This document shows positions 62,682 to 64,000 of a DNA stretch of 64,000 nucleotides, one piece after another; position 1 is the first letter of the stretch, and each line of letters starts with the position of its first letter. Made by a program: the position numbers and the translations under genes. Source of the DNA: Actinernus sp. WN-2022 (lineage: Eukaryota; Cnidaria; Anthozoa; Actiniaria; Actinernidae); NCBI GenBank assembly GCA_030867875.1, contig JAOWCC010001634.1:9814778-9878777 (forward strand), written 5' to 3'. Under the pieces are notes generated by a model, which was not told where the DNA came from, did no database searches, and saw only the letters and a program-made list of their open reading frames with translations.

Positions 62682-64000
62682 TAAGACTCCATAAAGGTAT
62701 AGTATGACTAAGTGGCGTAATCAAATGAGCTCATTTGCAATTATGGAGGATCAATGATTACCTCTCGCTCGAGTCCGACTCAGCCATTTTGACAGCTAGA
62801 GAAGCAGACATGTGTGAGAAATATGACACCTCACCGTTACCATGGTTGTTTACCATTTACACATAAATTCCGGTCGGAAATTCCGGTGTAAATGGTACAC
62901 GAAATTTCCCAAACTGAATTTCCGATCTGAAAAAAGGTTTACCATTTGTACACAAACCGTTCCAGATGAAAATCGCTCCCCTATCACAAACCATGTATGA
63001 CAAAATATGCTAGAACTCTATGTATTAATACCTTGGCCTAGATGGCCCGAGTTCAGGCCACTCGGGCCTCTTGTTACTCCGGCGCTGCTATGGCAGCAGC
63101 CGGAGTCTTAAAATGCAGTCCGTGTCTTTTTTTTTTTATTAATGTTCAGAACTGTAAAATTTTTGATCAGTTCTGACCTTTGTCGCTAACAATGTGGGAC
63201 GGAGACGCTGTGATCGAGCGATAAAGCAGGAGGCATGCGCATTAAAATTTATAGATTTCTATTACACTGTTTACATCACATAATATCATTACCGTAAAAT
63301 TACCACTGTGAGAATGTGAAATGAGCAACACGTGAGACTTGGAGGCGTTACAGTTCTTTTTAACTACTTTTTAATCTTCTGATTCTTGTAAAGGAACTGT
63401 TATAGACCCAAAAATGCACGAACAACGTAATACATTCATCTGCGCTGTCCGAACAGATCTAAAAACGTAAGCGAAATACAATCTCAGTTTAGATATAAAA
63501 GGTATCGAATTATAATCTAAGGTTAGATTCCGTCAGGCGTGCTCAGATAACAAAGGTCAAAGCTCTCAGACAAGACGAGACAAGGAGATATTGATCGGTG
63601 AGTCATTGTCAGAAATCTATTCCCGGCCGTAACATTAGGCAATCTGTCAATGGTAAAACTGTTGACAGTTTGGGTCAGGTCAACTACACAGCTAAGGCAT
63701 GTCTTACCTAGTTGGCTTGAGAGTATCTACTGGATTAAGAGACTGTTACAAGTCTGTTAATATGGGGGAAACTGAAGAATCCCTCATTGAGCTTGATAAC
63801 CATGTACAAGAACAATTCTGCCGGTAAGATGTTTTTAGTGTGAAGAAATAAACTAAAGGGGACCTCTTTAAAGACGTTAATCGATTCGTAATAATTAATG
63901 TACATCGTATTGAACGGAACTGCGTCGAACAAACAGGAACTTTAGCTTCATATTGTACTGCATCAGCTAAGTTTTCCCTTATCCGAGTCTGAGTTATAGT
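62682..64000. other. Intergenic to window end
   Basis: A TTTACCATTTACAC/GTGTAAATGGTA inverted pair lies at 62849-62896 and a GC-rich hairpin (ACTCCGGC.CTGCT) at 63076-63106. No gene recognised. Confidence 0.5.

Overview
The window looks like animal nuclear DNA, most likely from an anthozoan cnidarian (stony coral or sea anemone type). The reasons are AT-rich sequence, GT-AG introns of moderate size, a chromatin gene with animal-specific architecture, and very dense non-LTR retrotransposons, tRNA-derived SINEs and short hairpin (MITE-like) elements. The taxon is an inference from gene content and repeat style; no marker gene fixes it. There is no operon, CRISPR array, rRNA or convincing functional tRNA.

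Layout. (1) 1200-24766, + strand: the 3' half of a polybromo-1 (PBRM1/BAF180) orthologue, the chromatin-targeting subunit of the PBAF SWI/SNF remodeller. I rebuilt 16 exons whose phases all join; together they are 2133 nt, or 710 codons plus the stop. In order they give BAH2, a linker, an HMG box, two C2H2-like zinc fingers, a long Gln/Met/Ser-rich region and the conserved polybromo C-terminus. The bromodomains and BAH1 must lie upstream of the window. The introns hold an unusual set of 30-35 bp minisatellites, several starting within about 20 nt of a 5' splice site, plus LINE fragments, SINEs, hairpin elements and a 3.2 kb TTAA-type DNA transposon. (2) 24767-30380: 3'UTR and hairpin-rich intergenic DNA. 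(3) 30380-35634: a composite inverted-repeat element with arms of about 0.5 kb, invaded by a 655 bp near-perfect palindrome and by a LINE whose 646-codon reverse transcriptase frame is intact. (4) 36414-38560: two TTAA-type elements lying end to end. (5) 39310-40242, - strand, and 59229-60164, + strand: two divergently oriented, intronless-CDS mitochondrial carriers of the carnitine/acylcarnitine (SLC25A20-like) group. (6) 40260-53100: DNA without recognised genes, rich in foldback MITEs. (7) 53110-58100: a minus-strand LINE split by a plus-strand LINE. (8) 60165-64000: intergenic, with one larger TIR element.

The three genes have no obvious functional link: PBRM1 acts on chromatin in the nucleus, and the two carriers are predicted to act in the mitochondrial inner membrane. 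The main interest is how the repeats are built and where they sit: splice-donor-proximal minisatellites, nested hairpins able to form long dsRNA, TTAA elements with a disrupted ORF of unknown function, and a duplicated carrier pair flanking the repeat-rich middle.
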